The notes beneath the pieces are model-generated. The model worked only from the letters and a program-made list of their open reading frames with translations. It did no database searches and had not been told where the DNA came from. Below, in pieces: positions 46,749 through 59,600 of a DNA stretch of 64,000 bases (positions within the stretch are counted from its first letter, which is position 1; the number at the start of each line of letters is the position of its first letter). Made by a program: the position numbers and the translations under genes. Source of the DNA: Hofstenia miamia. Lineage: Eukaryota > Xenacoelomorpha > Acoela. The DNA lies in the NCBI GenBank assembly GCA_004352715.1, contig SCFE01000009.1:825628-889627 (forward strand), written 5' to 3'.

Positions 46749-48706
46749 AATTAATGTATATTGTAAATGCTCTTTTGTTCTTATTAATATTTATACTTTG
46801 TTTTTATATTTTAATTCTTTTTAATCGCCGTAAATATGAATATAGTCTTTTTGTTGTTGTGATTTGAAATAGCATTTTTGTGAATTATAATTCATGATGA
46901 TGTCGTGTTTGTGCGGTGGATGAGGGAATATTGGCTGATCAAAATGCGACTACGATAACAACAACACCAGGTTTCAAAAAATCTGACAAGGATGTTGATC
47001 TCTCAAAATGACCGTATAATGACGACTGAATCTGTCGGGATAGAAATACCACAAACATTGTGGTCACCATGAGTTTGTTTCTCTTTACTGTTTCCAGTTA
47101 GCTCAGTCGATGCTGCTTTAGCTTCAGCAACAGCTCCATGCTAGTGGAAAAATTGTCAGCACAAATGCCTGTGTTGAACGAAGGCTGACACAAACAAGTG
47201 ATGCTGCCAAGTTGCATAAATCTTGTTTAAGAATTTCTCAAGGGTGACGCCTATCTTAGTAAAATCATTATTTCGGCACGAATTTTTAGTTAGAAATTAA
47301 TTTGACTTCGTTTTACTCTAGGCTACATCACTAAGTAACATGGCATACCGTTCATAAATGTATATGTAAAACCTCTCTTTTGTCACACTAAATTTCTTTA
47401 GATGTCATAAGCAGTCATTCTTCTATTGACAATTTCTGAAGTGAAATGTCAAGATCATTTTTGGGTCAAATTGACTCATATCGGTAAAGGGCGGGTTAAA
47501 CATACTCTTTGATAGTTACGACATGATATATTGACAACATTCGGTGGGGAATGTTATAGATTTTGGCTTCAATTACCTATGTTGAAATTAAACACTGAGG
47601 TGTGCTTACAGAGCGTTTTAGAGCTTTATTTGCGGAACTTTCCACTAAGTAGCATAGGTTTCGCTGGAAAACTCGCTTGACTAGTTAGTATTCTTGTCGA
47701 AAGCTTCTTCTGGTTTTCATATACACCAGAGGGAGAACAGTAATAGCATTCAATCTGTTAAAATCTACATTCCTTATTACGAAGCTATTTACAGAGTGGT
47801 TATTAAACGGCATATGATTAAAAATTATAAAATTTGCTTGGTCCGCAAATTGCTTTGGAATTGCGTTAGTACATATGAAAAATGAATCACATGATTGTTT
47901 AAGAAACTGATTCGTATTAGAGTGCGTAATTTGAGTTCATTTATTGCTTTTTGCATACTTTGTTTACTAATAAACGAATTATATTGTTATTAATGTTCAT
48001 GCTACAATTGTATCGATTTCATCTTTATAATTATATTTTGTAGAAATTCTTACAGTTGAAACTGATATCAGCGATAAGCAATTTCCGCAAAATATAAAGT
48101 GCCACTCCTATTATTTTTATATGTAGATACCATTTATAATGTGTATTCTGGTATCTGCTATCCGCGGAATACTGCTCGTGACTTGTGTACAAAAAGTGGA
48201 AAATATCTAATTGAGTTGCTCTATCCGTAATGCATACTGAGATGTATGCTCAGTCTAATATATCATAATAATATGCTATTATTGTTCGCAACTTGCATAG
48301 CGTGCTTTAACACGCAGTAAAATGAAATCAATAATTGATAATAGAAACCTTATATGTTGTTTTACATACAAGTTAGTTTTAGAAACAATGAATTAAATAA
48401 ATATGAGCAAAATGTGTTTTAATATTTATTAAATTTTCATTTTATATTCTTAGTGTTTATTATTTTTACAAATAATTTTTTTCTAATGTTAAGATGTTAC
48501 TTGTTTCGATTAAATTAAGAATGTTGCCCACAATAAATTGAAAATGTATTTATTTGCATTAATATAATTTTGTACTTCACGAGCCAGTTTTCCCATAAAC
48601 TTTAAAACATCAGATAAATGTAAACATTCAATTTTGAAATTGTTTACAAAGTGTTTATAGGTACTCTACGCCACACTAATCATTCTAATTGATTTTTTGT
48701 TTTTAG
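46749..48706. other. Upstream region of the p115 gene; no gene seen
   Basis: About 2 kb of AT-rich DNA with normal CpG content and no convincing coding sequence. The promoter or 5' UTR of the p115 gene probably lies here, but I cannot place it. The bases before the ATG at 48707 (GATTTTTTGTTTTTAG) look like a splice acceptor. Confidence 0.4.
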
Positions 48707-48772
48707 ATGGCTTTTCTTCTAGGTTTTAACAGCAAGGGAAAAGTCGATACAAAGAAGAAAGTAATAGAAACG
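48707..48772 (+). CDS. USO1: p115/USO1 exon with start codon
   Basis: ATG follows TTTTTAG directly, so this exon is probably joined to an upstream 5' UTR exon or a trans-spliced leader. The donor could be at 48773 (ACG|GTAGCC) or at 48761 (AAA|GTAATA). Both are phase 0 and differ by four residues. Confidence 0.7.
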
Positions 48773-49149
48773 GTAGCCTTTTTTTATAAATGTAAATCTT
48801 GTTTGTAGTTAAATTTTACAGTTTTAAGTGATTCCATGTATCATTCGTTAGTGTATTTGAAAAAAACTTTCGAATAGGCATTTTTAATTTCAAAGTCCAT
48901 GATTGGATTTCCCTAAAAAGGTTTTTTAATATGATCAGAGCAGAAAGGATGAAGTATATTGAAAATGGAGGACGGTTACGTTACACATGATAAAGAAAAT
49001 ATATTATCGCCAAATCGGTGTGGTGTACTATTAAAAATCAATGACAATGAATTTCTACTTCATCTCCTGTGCCGTAAAACTTGACTTTATTTTTATTATT
49101 GTAATTTTGGCTTTCGGCGGCTAATGAAGTGCTTCGTTATTATTATTGA

Positions 49150-49186
<37 letters not shown>

Positions 49187-50627
49187 ATAATATTATATTA
49201 TTATTATTATTATTATTATTATCCTCATCAGCGCAATGTACTATGGGTTTTCTACATAGCGTGGTTAAGGCTAATTTTTTGACAGCGGGATGTATTTTGC
49301 CCATAGTACATAGAGCTGTTTTTGCTAAATCGAGTGACCATACAAAGTTATAGCTTTGAAAATTTGTGTGAAATTTACAATAGTACTTGTCCGTATTTTG
49401 GCAAAAAATCAATTTAAAAATATTATTTTTTATGTGTTTTCAATAGAATTATTAATTTTTAAAAATGCATTATTAAAAAATTATCCTTTTCAGCGCAATG
49501 TATGCAGTTTTCGGACAATGTGTTGTTTTGTGTACTATTTATTGTTTAATGTTGTTTTATACTTAATAACTTACTCAAACTGTAATATTGTACTCTTATT
49601 TATGCAAGGACTACTGTTTTGCTCAACTAGGACTTCTTTGATTCAAGAAATTGCAGAAATAGTGCGAGTTTTTTAAGAAATACCTTAATACTCTGTGAAT
49701 ATTGAAGATATAGCTTTCGGAGTACTTTCATTCGTTTTTAAATCAAAATTTGATCTAGAAAAGTAATAATATAATAATTTTAGATAAGGACTACTGCCTT
49801 TTCAAATTAGGACTTCTTCAAAACAAGCCCAGGCTCAAGTGGGGCGACTCTACTAAGAAATGCTACAATGCTCCATCAATATTGAAGATATTGCTTTCGG
49901 ACCAATTTCATTCGTTTGCAATTCAAAAACTAAATCTAGTAGTGAAATAATATGGTAATATTGCTAAAGACTACTACGTTTTTGAGTCTAAGACTTCTTT
50001 GAAATAGTAGACAACTTAAATAGGGTCGCTATGCTAATAAGAAATGCTGTAGTGGTCTGCGAATATTGAAGATATCGCTTTCGCACTACTTTCAATCGTT
50101 TTTAATATAAAAATTAGGTCTAGAAATGAAATAACATGGTAATATTTCTAAAGACTACTGCATTTTTTATGCGTAGACTAATTTGAAGTAAGAAAGCAGA
50201 AATATGACTTATATTATTAATAAATGCTGCATTGGTCTGCGAATATTTAAGATATCGCTTTCGCACCACTTCCATTCATTTTTAATGCAAAATTTAGGTA
50301 TAATAGGTTAATAATATAATACTATTTAATAAGGACTACATCGTTTGTAAGCCAATACTTGAAACAAGCGATCATAAAAATGGGTAGGATTATTAAGAAA
50401 GGCTGCACACTTATTAAAACAGGGTAAGAAAAGTTGTGAATTTGTAAAACTGGCATGCATAATAAATGAATACTAAATTTATAAACAAAACAGAGGAATT
50501 TTACATTTTTATATCACAAAAAAATTTTAAAAATCAGACTGCCATAATTTATACATCCAGCTGTCGAGGCTAACACGAAATACATCCCGCTGTTGAGGAA
50601 ATTCATAATCTATACATTGCGCCGTTA

Positions 50628-50662
<35 letters not shown>

Positions 50663-53600
50663 AATTATTATTATTATTATATCCTTGCACATCACAGCTT
50701 CATGCTGGTATCACTCTCAGCTCGGGGAACTCACCAGTTCCCAGGGAGTCTGAGAGCTTTCCTCAGGACTCTAGCTGTTCCTAANNNNNNNNNNNNNNNN
50801 NNNNNNNNNNNNNNNNNNNNNNNNNNNNNNNNNNNNNNNNNNNNNNNNNNNNNNNNNNNNNNNNNNNNNNNNNNNNNNNNNNNNNNNNNNNNNNNNNNNN
50901 NNNNNNNNNNNNNNNNNNNNNNNNNNNNNNNNNNNNNNNNNNNNNNNNNNNNNNNNNNNNNNNNNNNNNNNNNNNNNNNNNNNNNNNNNNNNNNNNNNNN
51001 NNNNNNNNNNNNNNNNNNNNNNNNNNNNNNNNNNNNNNNNNNNNNNNNNNNNNNNNNNNNNNNNNNNNNNNNNNNNNNNNNNNNNNNNNNNNNNNNNNNN
51101 NNNNNNNNNNNNNNNNNNNNNNNNNNNNNNNNNNNNNNNNNNNNNNNNNNNNNNNNNNNNNNNNNNNNNNNNNNNNNNNNNNNNNNNNNNNNNNNNNNNN
51201 NNNNNNNNNNNNNNNNCTAACTCTCTGTACTTGTCTATCTTCTCTTTCTCCTTGCTTTCTACATTTCTGTCTTTTGGTACTGCTATGTCTATCACTGTTC
51301 CTAATCTTTTCTCTTTGTCTACCACTACTATGTCTGGCCTCCGTGCTTCTATCACTTTGCTCGTCTGTATGTTAAAGTCCCATAGTATCTTAACCTTCTC
51401 ATTTTCTATGACGCCCTGTGGCTTGTGCTCATACCACTTGTCTCCTGCTTCTAACCCATGCTGCCTGCTCAAACTCCAGTGTACCATTCTTCCCACCTTG
51501 TCATGCCTGAACTTATACTCATTCTGTGCCAACTTCTCACACCCTGCCTTGGCATGTACAGCCTATCTACATCTCCATTTAGGTTGAATGCTCTCTCTGC
51601 TGCTAGTATCTTCCTTGTCTCAAAGTCTAATTCCCTCAGTTCATTCTTGTTCCACCTAACTATTCCTGCCGAATATCTCAGCACTGGTATCGCCCATGTA
51701 TTAATTGCCTTTATACTATTTTGGCCATGTAATGCTGACTTCTGTAGTACTTTCCTTACTCTCCGCTTGTACTTTTTTCTTAACCTAGTCTTCATTTCCT
51801 CATGATCTGTTCTATCTTTCTGTATCACAATTAAGTACTTGTACCCCTTTTTCACTTCCTCAATCTTATCCCCACTCCTCGACCTCAAACCATCTCCATC
51901 TATGCACTTGCCTCTGGTCATTGTCACTGTCACACACTATCCTAATCCAAATTCCAACCCAGAATCTTTGCTTGCCTTCTCCAATGTCTCCACTTGCTTC
52001 TGCAACATCTTCCTTGAACTAACATACATCTTCAGGTCGTCCATTTACCACAGGTGACTCACTGCTAAATACAAACAGTAGTGGCGCTAAGCTGTCTCCC
52101 TCGAATATACCCCGTCTAAACCTCAACCTATGCCCATCTATCTCAGTCTGCCACTTTCCCATCTCCCTCTCTAGAAACTCAACCCATTTCTGTGAAACTC
52201 CATTAGCCTCTAGCGTCCTCAATACACACCTATGTGATATCCTGTCATATGCCTTCCTGTAATCTATCCCTGCCATTGATAAGTTTGTCTTCCTTCTTCT
52301 ACAATTCTCCACTGCTGCGTGGTCTATCAACACCTGATCTTTGCATCCTCTCGTCTTTATCCTACATCCTTTCTGCTCCTCTGGTATCAACCTGTTCTGT
52401 TCTAAGTAACATGCCAGCCTAATTGAAATCACCGAAGTTAGTAATTTCCAAGTTGTTGGCAGACATGTTATTGGTCTTAAGTTGCTTGCCTCACTACTTT
52501 TCTTTGGGTCCTTCTGTCTCAGAAGTGTCCTTCCCACTACCATCCACTCTGCACACCCACTTACCACACACTCCTCCAATTCGATTGCTAGTCTCTTATG
52601 AATACTTGTGAACTTCTTCATTCAATACCCATGTACCTCATCTCTGCCTGGCGCCTTCCACTTCTTCATCTTCTTTAGAGCCTCCTTCTGCTTTGTAGTT
52701 GTGATTACTTCTTCTTCTTGCCTGACTTCTTTCTGCATCTGTATACTCTCTATCTCTGGTCCCTCACTTCCCCATATATTCTCCCAGAACATTACTGCGT
52801 CTTCACCTGCTCTAGCTGTAGCCTTTTCTCCTGCATCTAGTTCTTTGTAGAATCTTCTTTCTTGGGTCTCAAACTTCATATTGTCTCTTGCCTGCTTTGC
52901 CCTTGCCCTATAGTTTCTCAGTTTCTCAGCTTCTGCAACTAATCTCTGCTTAAGCTCTTCTCTTGCAGTTTCTATAGTCTTCCCCTTACCTACCCTGCAC
53001 CTGTCCTGCACTGCCTTACTTGTCCTGATCTTCCCTATTTGCTGCCTAATTTTTGCCACTTTATTCTCAATTCTTCTTTCCCATGCTGGCTTTCTGTCTC
53101 CCTTATCTTCTTGTCGCCTTTTCTTCTTCATTTCTATGCCTACATTCTTCAGCACCTCCAATGCGCCTGCATACACTAACCTGTTTATCTCTGTAACACT
53201 CTTAGCATCTATCCTCTCCAACACTTTATTGACCTTTGCTGTCTCTACTGCTAGCTTGCTTTTCTTAACTCCTCTTGGTACTGGCAACCTATTTCTGTTT
53301 TCTATTTATTTCTTCATCCTTTCCTTGATTGCTGTCTCTGTTTCTACATCCACGGTTTCTGCTGTTTCTACCACTACTACGTCTGCCTCTTCATTTTCTT
53401 TTTGCTTCGTCTGTTCAGCTCTTCTTTTTCCCTTATTCTCATCCTGCTTCAACTTTCTGACCTGACCTACAAGCCTCTGCTCTGTAACTTCTAATCTTGT
53501 TTCTTCTTTTTTCCATTCTTCCAACATTCTCTTCCTATAACCCCTCTCATCTGGTCTGCTTCTTCCCCGATTGTGGAGTCCGCCTGTTGACCGGAGATTC

Positions 53601-56600
53601 TTCGCACCTCTGACCAGTTAAGGCCTTCCAGGTGTGCCATGCAAATGTTAAACACCACGCGTAGGTGCAAGGTAGTTGCCTGTGTTGTCGGGGACGCGCT
53701 GCGTGAGGATCTGGTCTCCTCCACCAGTTGTGGTTTAGCATATATAGGCATTTGTTACATTAGGTAGACACAATAAATTATTTTATTATTCTAATTAAGT
53801 TGTTTACATGGTGACAGATGTCATTTGAATCACTGAAACCTGAACCCAGCAAACTTCAACTAATGGCAGATGAAATAAAATATATGGGATTCATTGTGAG
53901 CAAAAATGGATTCCAACCAGATCCACAGAAAGTAGAAACCATCCGAAAGTTTTCAAAACCAACTGATAGAAGATCCTTGCAAAAATTACTTGGTATGACA
54001 AACTATTTATCGCAATTCATTCCAAAATATTCCAACATCGCCGCTTCATTAAGAAACTTGCTAAAAAAGGATAGCCAATTCCAATGGAATGGTCAACAAC
54101 AGTCGGCGTTTGATCATGTCATATAATGCCTTACATCGAAACCTGTATTACGCCATTTCGATAGCATGCTGCCGATAACGCTTCAGACAGATGCCTCCAA
54201 TTTTGCTCTAGGAGCTTGCTTACTTCAGAGTGGAAAACCGGTAGCATATGCGTCAAGGTCTATGACAAACTGTGGAAAGAACTACTCTCAAATAGAAAAG
54301 GGGTTATTGGCCATAACATATGCGTGCACACACTTTCATCAGTATGCGTACGGACGAGAAGTAAATGTGGAAACAGACCACAAGCCTTTAGAAAATTTGC
54401 AGCACAAACCTCTTACCAGTTACCCACCAAGAATACAGCGACTGTTGGTAGTTCTGTAAAGGTATCCTGCTATAACACTAACATACAAACCAGGGCGTCA
54501 ATTACACTTAGCAGATACATTGTCGAGATTAAACCTTCCTCCTGAAAAGTCAAGTAATATAGAGACGCAGTTGTCAGCTGCAGTTCACACAATAGAAATC
54601 CCTGATAAAACCGACAAATCGAAACTTAGGAAAGAGATCTCTCAAGATCAAATTGCAGTAAAGCTTATGAAATTTATCAGAACATCATGGCCGCAAAGAC
54701 AGCAATTAGAAGAGGTAGAATTAAAGAACATAGAAAAGATCAAACATGAAATGCATATTCATGACGATTTAATAATGCGGCAAAACCAAGTGTATATTCC
54801 GAAATCATGTAGAAGACAGCTTCTCAACGAAATTCACGGATCACATTTGGGAATAAACAAAACTAAAACATATGCACGACAGTTTTTCTTTTGGCCGAAA
54901 ATGTCAGAAGACATTGAAAAGCATATAACAAAATGCACAGTTTGCAAAATGCACCAAGCAGCAAATAAAAAGGAGCCAATCATATATCATGAACGTCCAA
55001 GAGTGCCATTTTATAAAATAGCCGTAGATATCGCCCAAGCTGAATCGAAGACCTTCTTGATTTGCGTAGACTTCTACTCACGATTTTTACAATGTTACAG
55101 ACTTGCATCCAAAACAGCATTAGCAGTTACTGAGAAGATTAAAGAGATGATGTCGCAACACGGGATACCTAATGAAATCGTTGCAGATAATAACCCATTT
55201 GGTTCAGCGGAGTTTAGACAATTTACAAAGAAATACGGAGTTAAGCTGACTCTAAGTAGTCCCCGCTTCCCACAGTCTAATGGAATGGCAGAGCGCGCTG
55301 TAAGAACATTTAAATCAATGTATAAAAATGGTCCTGATTATAGACTTTCAATAATACAGTACAATAATACACAGCTTAGTTTTAGCCAATTTTCGCCTGC
55401 TCAACTGTTTTTTAGTCGTATCTTAAGAACCAGCGACATTATACCCAAAAAGTTGTTAAAAACAAAGATGATACCCCAGAAGAAGTTTATGTTAGACGAA
55501 CAAAGATACAAAGAAAGTCAAAAGAAGCATTATGATCGCACTGCAAAGGATTTATCTAAGCTTGGAAAAGGAGACACGGTACGTGTCACTAATCTTAGAG
55601 ATGTTACTGGGGAGATAGTCAGAAGACACCCTGCACCAAGATCTTATCTGATAAGACTTAATATCAACATATAAAATACTATCACCTTTATACTATATCC
55701 AATATCAATCACTCTGTATAATACATAAATATGTTAATAGCTCAAATTCCTTTAAGTTCCTAAATGATTTCTTAAAGCAAAATCAAAGAAACAAAAAACT
55801 TTTTAGCAATATTAATCGCAAAGATTCATTTACACCTGGACTCAATTTATATAAATTTTAAGCCCTTTAAGTAAGGTGCATATTTATATTTTTGTATATT
55901 TGTTTGTGTGTTAGTTTGTAGTTCTTGTTTCTAACTTATGCAATAAATTTGCTTTAACTCTTATTGTCCGCTATGTATGGTTTTGTAATTATTTGGTCCG
56001 CTTTGNGCTTCCCACAGTCTAATGGAATGGCAGAGCGCGCTGTAAGAACATTTAAATCAATGTATAAAAAAGGTCCTGATTATAGACTTTCAATACTACA
56101 GTACAATAATACACCGCTTAGTTTTAGCCAATTTTCGCCTGCTCAACTGTTTTTTAGTCGTATCTTAAGAACCAGCGACATTATACCCAAAAAGTTGTTA
56201 AAAACAAAGATGATACCCCAGAAGAAGTTTATGGAAGACGAACAAAGATACAAAGAAAGTCAAAAGAAGCATTATGATCGCACTGCAAAGGATTTATCTA
56301 AGCTTGGAAAAGGAGACACGGTACGTGTCACTAATCTTAGAGATGTTACTGGGGAGATAGTCAGAAGACACCCTGCACCAAGATCTTATCTGATAAGACT
56401 TAATATCAACATATAAAATACTATCACCTTTATACTATATCCAATATCAATCACTCTGTATAATACATAAATATGTTAATAGCTCAAATTCCTTTAAGTT
56501 CCTAAATGATTTCTTAAAGCAAAATCAAAGAAACAAAAAACTTTTTAGCAATATTAATCGCAAAGATTCATTTACACCTGGACTCAATTTATATAAATTT

Positions 56601-59600
56601 TAAGCCCTTTAAGTAAGGTGCATATTTATATTTTTGTATATTTGTTTGTGTGTTAGTTTGTAGTTCTTGTTTCTAACTTATGCAATAAATTTGCTTTAAC
56701 TCTTATTGTCCGCTATGTATGGTTTTGTAATTATTTGGTCCGCTTTGTAGAATTTGGTGTAATAATTTTTTCCGCTCTGTACCTTGTTATAATTATGGTT
56801 TCGGAAACAATGTTAGTTAACGAAGTCAAAAAATGGTGAACTTTTTGAGTAAAAGTAGTTAGAAAGCTTAATGATACATTATAAATACGATCAAATGGAC
56901 ACTTGGGTGGGCATATGAATGCCTCTTTTGCACCATTTGGCTTGCTTCTATAGTGAGTTATACCAAGATCCGATAGAAAATAGTGCATTTTATATATTTG
57001 GATGACTTCTTGATATACTAGTTTGACAACCGTCTAAAAATAGTGCATCTACTATATTTGGATGAGTTTCTGTTATACACATTATAGATTTCTTCTTTCA
57101 TTTTCTCTTCCATATACTATATCTTCTACTATATATCTTTAAACAGTCGGTACTCTGCCAATTCTTATTCAATTCCTTAGCTCTTTTCACCATTCTTTAG
57201 AGCTCCTTTGATTCTACATCGCATTGTTTCTTTTATATTTCTAATTAGTATTCCCTTTCCGTTATTAATGCTTTAATTTATTATAACTTTTTTTACAGGT
57301 TTTTCGACTATTTCAACTGATGGATTTCAGAATGCTCTAGCTCCGCGAGCTTTGACCTTATGGACTAGGGTTACATATCAAAATGTGCACAATTACTAGC
57401 TCCATGTGAAACTATTTTTATTTTTTGGATTTAAGCAATTTTTACCATTTATAGAGCAATAAATGCGATCGATTAAAATCGTCATTTTTATAACATAACA
57501 CTTTCTGTTACTAAATTGATTTCCTTAGTTCTTGGCAAAGCGATTTTAATAGTGTGGTAGTCAAATTTGAGAAGGCTACTGCAAAGTCAATTTTGACGCT
57601 AGGGTCATAAAAATGTTTCATTCTTTAGCTAATCAATGGCTTCATGTGCCAATGTTGTTCGATTTTCGATGGGGTCAATACTTTTTTTTTGTAAACTGCA
57701 AACAATATATCAATCGATTTTTACGAACTTAATGTGTTTTTCAAGGACTATTCGTGCAATGCAAATTTATTTCGTAGAAATAGCTTTTTTAAACTATCTA
57801 GCTTTGCTGGAATGCTTAACACATTGTAGAGGTAATAACCAATCTCTTTAAGTGAAATTGACAGGAATAATTCGATTCATGCAAATGTCTAATAATTTGA
57901 CTAATATTTTTAGAATTTCTAGGGACAATTTTTATTTTGTTCCAAATAATTCTATTGCAACACTTAGGGTTATTTTAGCTAAAATTCGAAAGCTAAAGCT
58001 TTCTCATGAACTACGGATATATATTATAACCTTTTCTAGAGTTGCTATGTTTACGAATTTTACAATAACTTTATGAAAATTCGAAACCTGCGGTTTCTCA
58101 CAAAACCATTCACCATTTGGTTAAGGTTAGAGTTACGAGTTTTTATAAAAATTTATACTTCACTTCAAATTTCTCAAATTATTAGCAATTTTTAGAATCT
58201 TGTCAATATTTATTCAGTACTCTAATGCCGCGTTCAGCCCTGAAATAAATTCGAATTTTACAATATTTTAACTTTTATATTACTACTTTACTGCCTTGTT
58301 CAGGCTGACATTTTTTCGTTTCTGCAAACTAAATTACTATTTTTGTCAAATTTAGCACATCTTTATATAATTTTATAGCACTTCCAACCCACAAGTTATG
58401 TATTTTTAAATAAATTTACCAAATTAATTTTTTGTTTTCTTGAAATTGGTCAATAATGTGCCTTCTTTTTCTAATTTATTATGTGGTATTGCAGTTTTTC
58501 GTTGTTTTTTACACTCTAAATAACCCTGTAATTATAGAAGTATTATCGTGTTTATAGAAATACAACACCAATAACCGGTATACCACTTTTTTGCATTGTA
58601 GATATTGAGGATTATAATTTTTTTCAGAGTTTGAATAGAAAACTATTGCGAAACTGATAACAATGTCATGAGACTTCTGAATTTTGGTGTAATAAGACAT
58701 TTGAATATTATTTCTGAAAAGAGTAAATTTTGTAACAGTTGTAAATAATTTCTAGAAAAATACTGCAAAATGCATTTTTAGCATTTAATCAAACTCATTC
58801 CCACGTGTGATTTAAGCTCTAAACCAAAAGACTACTCTCGAAAATGTGTCGTTCATATATATATATATATAAGATAAAATTTAAAATTGAAATTACATAT
58901 TTGATCATGTATGAATTATTGCTATCATCACTATATCAAACTGTCAAAGTTAATGAATACTACATAGTTCCGTACGAGTGCTATTTTAGTTATTGCAAAA
59001 ATTAATGACATTTCTGTAGTTTTTGTATCACGTTAGTATGCAGTTGTTAAAATGTCATCACTCTCTGTCTCTTATACACAATCTAGGTCTTTAGATTGAC
59101 AGAAATTCCTTCTTTGATCTAAAATAATGAAATTCTTATGCACATCTTACCCATTTTCTCGTTTATAGTTTTTTATTAAATATTATTTGATCACTACTGT
59201 GTTACTTAGAAAGTAAATTTACTAAAAACATAAACTCAAATTTGAAAAGTCTGAAGATTAGAAATAATTTTTTATAAAGAATTTTATAAACCAAACTGAA
59301 CATGCTATCTTAATAAGAGAAAAATTTATTTTTAAAGATTTTCTAAAGCAGAAAATGTCTCATATTTGCATATCGCTGACACAATTCTACAACTATGGAA
59401 ATGTTTATGCTGTAAATATTGAAATGTTTATAATTTAGTTTTAGGTGGAAACACTTTGTGAACGAATTTCCACTTCCAGTGTTCTTGAAGATAGGAGAGA
59501 TGCCGTTCGTGGTCTCAAGGGTTTATCAAGGGTAATTTATTTATTACTCTTTTTACAATGTAAATTGGATTGCATAGTTACTTGCTTAACTTTATTGTGT

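Noticed and set aside
47098-47247. Possible exon after an acceptor-like TTTACTGTTTCCAG
   Set aside because: The only reading with protein-like content has an early stop, and nothing matches a known protein or joins the p115 exons.
49608-50415. Regular repeats as a CRISPR array
   Set aside because: Units are 174-190 bp, diverged along their whole length, with no short repeat/spacer pattern, in a eukaryotic intron.
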